A stretch of 7,656 nucleotides of DNA from Acidobacteriota bacterium (lineage in GTDB: Bacteria; Acidobacteriota; Thermoanaerobaculia; Thermoanaerobaculales; Sulfomarinibacteraceae). Under the pieces are notes generated by a model that was given only the letters and a program-made list of their open reading frames with translations, did not search any database and had not been told where the DNA came from. The stretch covers positions 1-7,656 of the forward strand of contig DAOWFV010000006.1 of assembly GCA_030637805.1 (NCBI GenBank). The letters are read 5' to 3'. The position numbers and the translations under genes were made by a program. Positions 6,592 to 7,656 of the stretch are shown piece after piece. How positions within the stretch are numbered: position 1 is the first letter of the stretch; the number at the start of each line of letters is the position of its first letter.

Positions 6592-6702
6592 AACTGACCC
6601 AACCCCCTCCCTATGTTTTTGTCGCGCCGGCAGGGAGTTCGTCGCCCGCAGCTCGCAACCTCGAGCGATGTTCCGGCATATGAGCTTCCTGGAGGTCGGC
6701 AA

Positions 6703-7563
6703 ATGGGTCTGATGGAACGGTTCAGTTTCTGGAGACGGGGTGACGCCATGTTGCAGAGCCGGGCGGGCGCCAGGTTCGCCGAGGCGACCGGGGGCATGGT
6801 CAACCGGCTCGCCGCGGTGATGATGACCAGCCGTCAATCAGGCGACGTGCCGTGGTCGCCTTTGACGAAGCCTCTGTCCGAGTGCCGCCTGGCCGTGGTC
6901 ACCACCGCTGGGCTCCACCTTGCCGGAGACAGGCCCTTCGACGTGGACTCCGCCCAGGGCGACCCGAGCTTCCGCTCGTTCCCCTCCGAGAGCGACCACG
7001 CAGATCTCCGGATCGCCCACACCCACTTCTCACGCCGCTACTACGATGCCGACCCGAACGTGATCCTGCCGCTCGATGGCCTCCGCGAGCTGGCCGATAG
7101 CGACGTGCTCCACCTCGCGCCCCGGTTCTTCAGCTTCGGCTATGCCGGCACGCTGACCCGGGAACTGGTGGACCCCGAGAGGGGCACCGCCCCCCGCCTG
7201 GCCGCCGAGCTGCACGACGATGGTGTTGACCTCGCTCTCCTGGTACCCGCCTGACCACTGTGCAATCGGGCCGGCGGCCTGATCGCACGCGTCATCGAGG
7301 CCTCGGGCATCCCCACGGTGAGCCTTTCCATCAACCTCGAGATCTCGGAGAAGATCGGCGCTCCGCGGACGGTCTTCGTGCGTTTTCCCCACGGCGCGCC
7401 CTTCGGCGAGCCCGGAGCGATGAACCAACGCATGACCGTGTTGAGGGATCTTCTGCGAACCCTCCAGGAAGCCTCGGAACCGGGTGTCATCGTCGAGCCC
7501 GGCTATCAGTGGCGCCGCACGGAGTACCCGCCGGTTTCGCTGAACAGCTTCGTGGCCGTCTGA
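6703..7563 (+). CDS. Selenoprotein B family (GrdB/PrdB-like) reductase with in-frame UGA-Sec
   Basis: 286 aa if TGA 7252-7254 is read as selenocysteine (residue 184). The ATG at 6703 is chosen because GGAGG (6691-6695) lies 7 bases upstream. Residues before the TGA match the glycine/sarcosine/betaine/D-proline reductase selenoprotein B family: L63-AVVTTAGLHLAGDRPFD, D101-LRIAHTHFSRR, D117-PNVILPLDGLREL, F142-FSFGY, then D173-GVDLALLVPA directly before the TGA. In the same frame the homology resumes: P-L-C187-N-R-A-G-G-L-I-A-R-V-I-E-A-S-G-I-P-T-V-S-L-S, ending at a true TGA (7561-7563). The U-P-L-C motif is the expected redox pair. The protein lacks a signal peptide and membrane segments, so it is probably cytoplasmic. 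It is much shorter than clostridial GrdB (over 400 aa) and no other reductase subunits are nearby, so its substrate is unknown and an amino-acid reductase role is not assured. A Sec-to-stop mutation or pseudogene is the main alternative. Confidence 0.87.
7259..7289 (+). promoter_or_regulatory. Candidate bacterial SECIS hairpin
   Basis: Directly after the in-frame TGA the RNA can fold into a long stem: 7260-7263 with 7285-7288, an A/C mismatch (7264/7284), 7265-7267 with 7281-7283, and 7268-7272 with 7276-7280 (one G-U pair), plus a possible U-G pair at 7259/7289. The apical loop is GGC (7273-7275). The loop starts 19 bases after the TGA and begins with G, both as expected for a bacterial SECIS read by SelB. 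The stem is inside the coding sequence, as is normal in bacteria. Confidence 0.75.
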
Positions 7564-7620
7564 AGAGATCCCCTCTCGCGTCCGTGTCTTCGTCCGAGGC
7601 CGCGCCCTCGCACGGCTTCA

Positions 7621-7643
7621 GGCATAGCCCTAAAGGCTACGCC
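7621..7643. other. Hairpin near the right edge
   Basis: GGC-A-TAGCC (7621-7629) pairs with GGCTA-C-GCC (7635-7643), eight pairs with one A/C mismatch, around the loop CTAAA. It lies 58 bases after the selenoprotein stop and lacks a T-run. It may be a factor-dependent terminator or part of an interspersed repeat cut by the window end. Nothing else is visible in 7564-7656. Confidence 0.4.
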
Positions 7644-7656
7644 CGGACAGGCAGCC

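Larger units (their letters stand above)
6183..6702. other. 520-base non-coding, repeat-rich intergenic region
   Basis: No convincing gene lies here on either strand. The open frames crossing it give arginine-rich or repeat-derived peptides without family resemblance. Contents in order: two GC-rich hairpins (6187-6211, 6236-6248); a short AT-richer patch (6249-6275); a split interspersed repeat (6283-6350); a small GCCC/GGGC hairpin near 6391-6404; a duplicated segment of about 35 bases; and two heptanucleotide arrays with AT-rich units inside a high-GC background. The selenoprotein promoter must lie here or further upstream, but I see no clear -35/-10 pair. Confidence 0.75.

Noticed and set aside
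6449..6597. CRISPR array
   Set aside because: The units are 7 bases in direct tandem with no spacers, and no cas gene is present.
6467..6712. Plus-strand 81-aa ORF across the second heptad array
   Set aside because: Repeat-translated peptide with no Shine-Dalgarno and no family resemblance; overlaps the selenoprotein start.
7318..7563. Separate 81-aa gene starting at GTG 7318
   Set aside because: It is the in-frame C-terminal part of the selenoprotein; it has no ribosome site and begins in the middle of a conserved strand (I-P-T-V-S-L-S).

Overview
The window is about two-thirds G+C, densely coded on the + strand only, and reads as a chromosomal segment of an environmental bacterium. A lipoprotein sensor, hybrid phosphorelay parts, a PATAN/DUF4388 protein, heptanucleotide intergenic repeats and a selenoprotein suggest a deep-branching, high-GC, Gram-negative-type lineage such as Acidobacteriota, Myxococcota or Desulfobacterota relatives. 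That placement is inference; no rRNA or other marker is present.

Region 1 (1-4237) is a tight three-gene signalling operon. The first gene enters from the left edge and encodes the end of an HPt domain, two receiver domains and a GGDEF diguanylate cyclase with an intact I-site. Three bases later starts a PhnD-type phosphonate/phosphite-like solute-binding lipoprotein, and 37 bases after that a membrane histidine kinase (TM, extracytoplasmic domain, TM, HAMP, PAS, HisKA, HATPase). No ABC permease or ATPase lies between them. The simplest reading is that the lipoprotein binds an oxyanion-like ligand and informs the kinase, which feeds phosphate through the HPt and receivers to c-di-GMP synthesis.

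Region 2 (4238-5463) holds a PATAN/DUF4388 protein with a TPR-like stretch and two winged-helix-like segments, probably a signalling adaptor. It has no Shine-Dalgarno sequence and may be leaderless. Region 3 (5464-6182) is a TetR-family regulator, also without a Shine-Dalgarno sequence. A -10-like hexamer overlaps its first possible start codon, and a perfect 6-bp inverted repeat sits just upstream as a candidate autoregulatory operator.

Region 4 (6183-6702) is a 520-base non-coding stretch rich in repeats: GC-rich hairpins, a split copy of a widespread interspersed motif, an imperfect direct duplication, and two heptanucleotide arrays with the same TTGAG core on opposite strands.

Region 5 (6703-7563) is the most notable gene: a GrdB/PrdB-like selenoprotein B family protein. 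Its reading frame is interrupted by one in-frame TGA (7252-7254) within a U-P-L-C motif. Homologous sequence continues in the same frame to 7563, and a strong hairpin of bacterial SECIS type begins 4 bases after the TGA. A conventional gene caller would wrongly split it in two. The last 93 bases contain only a small hairpin.
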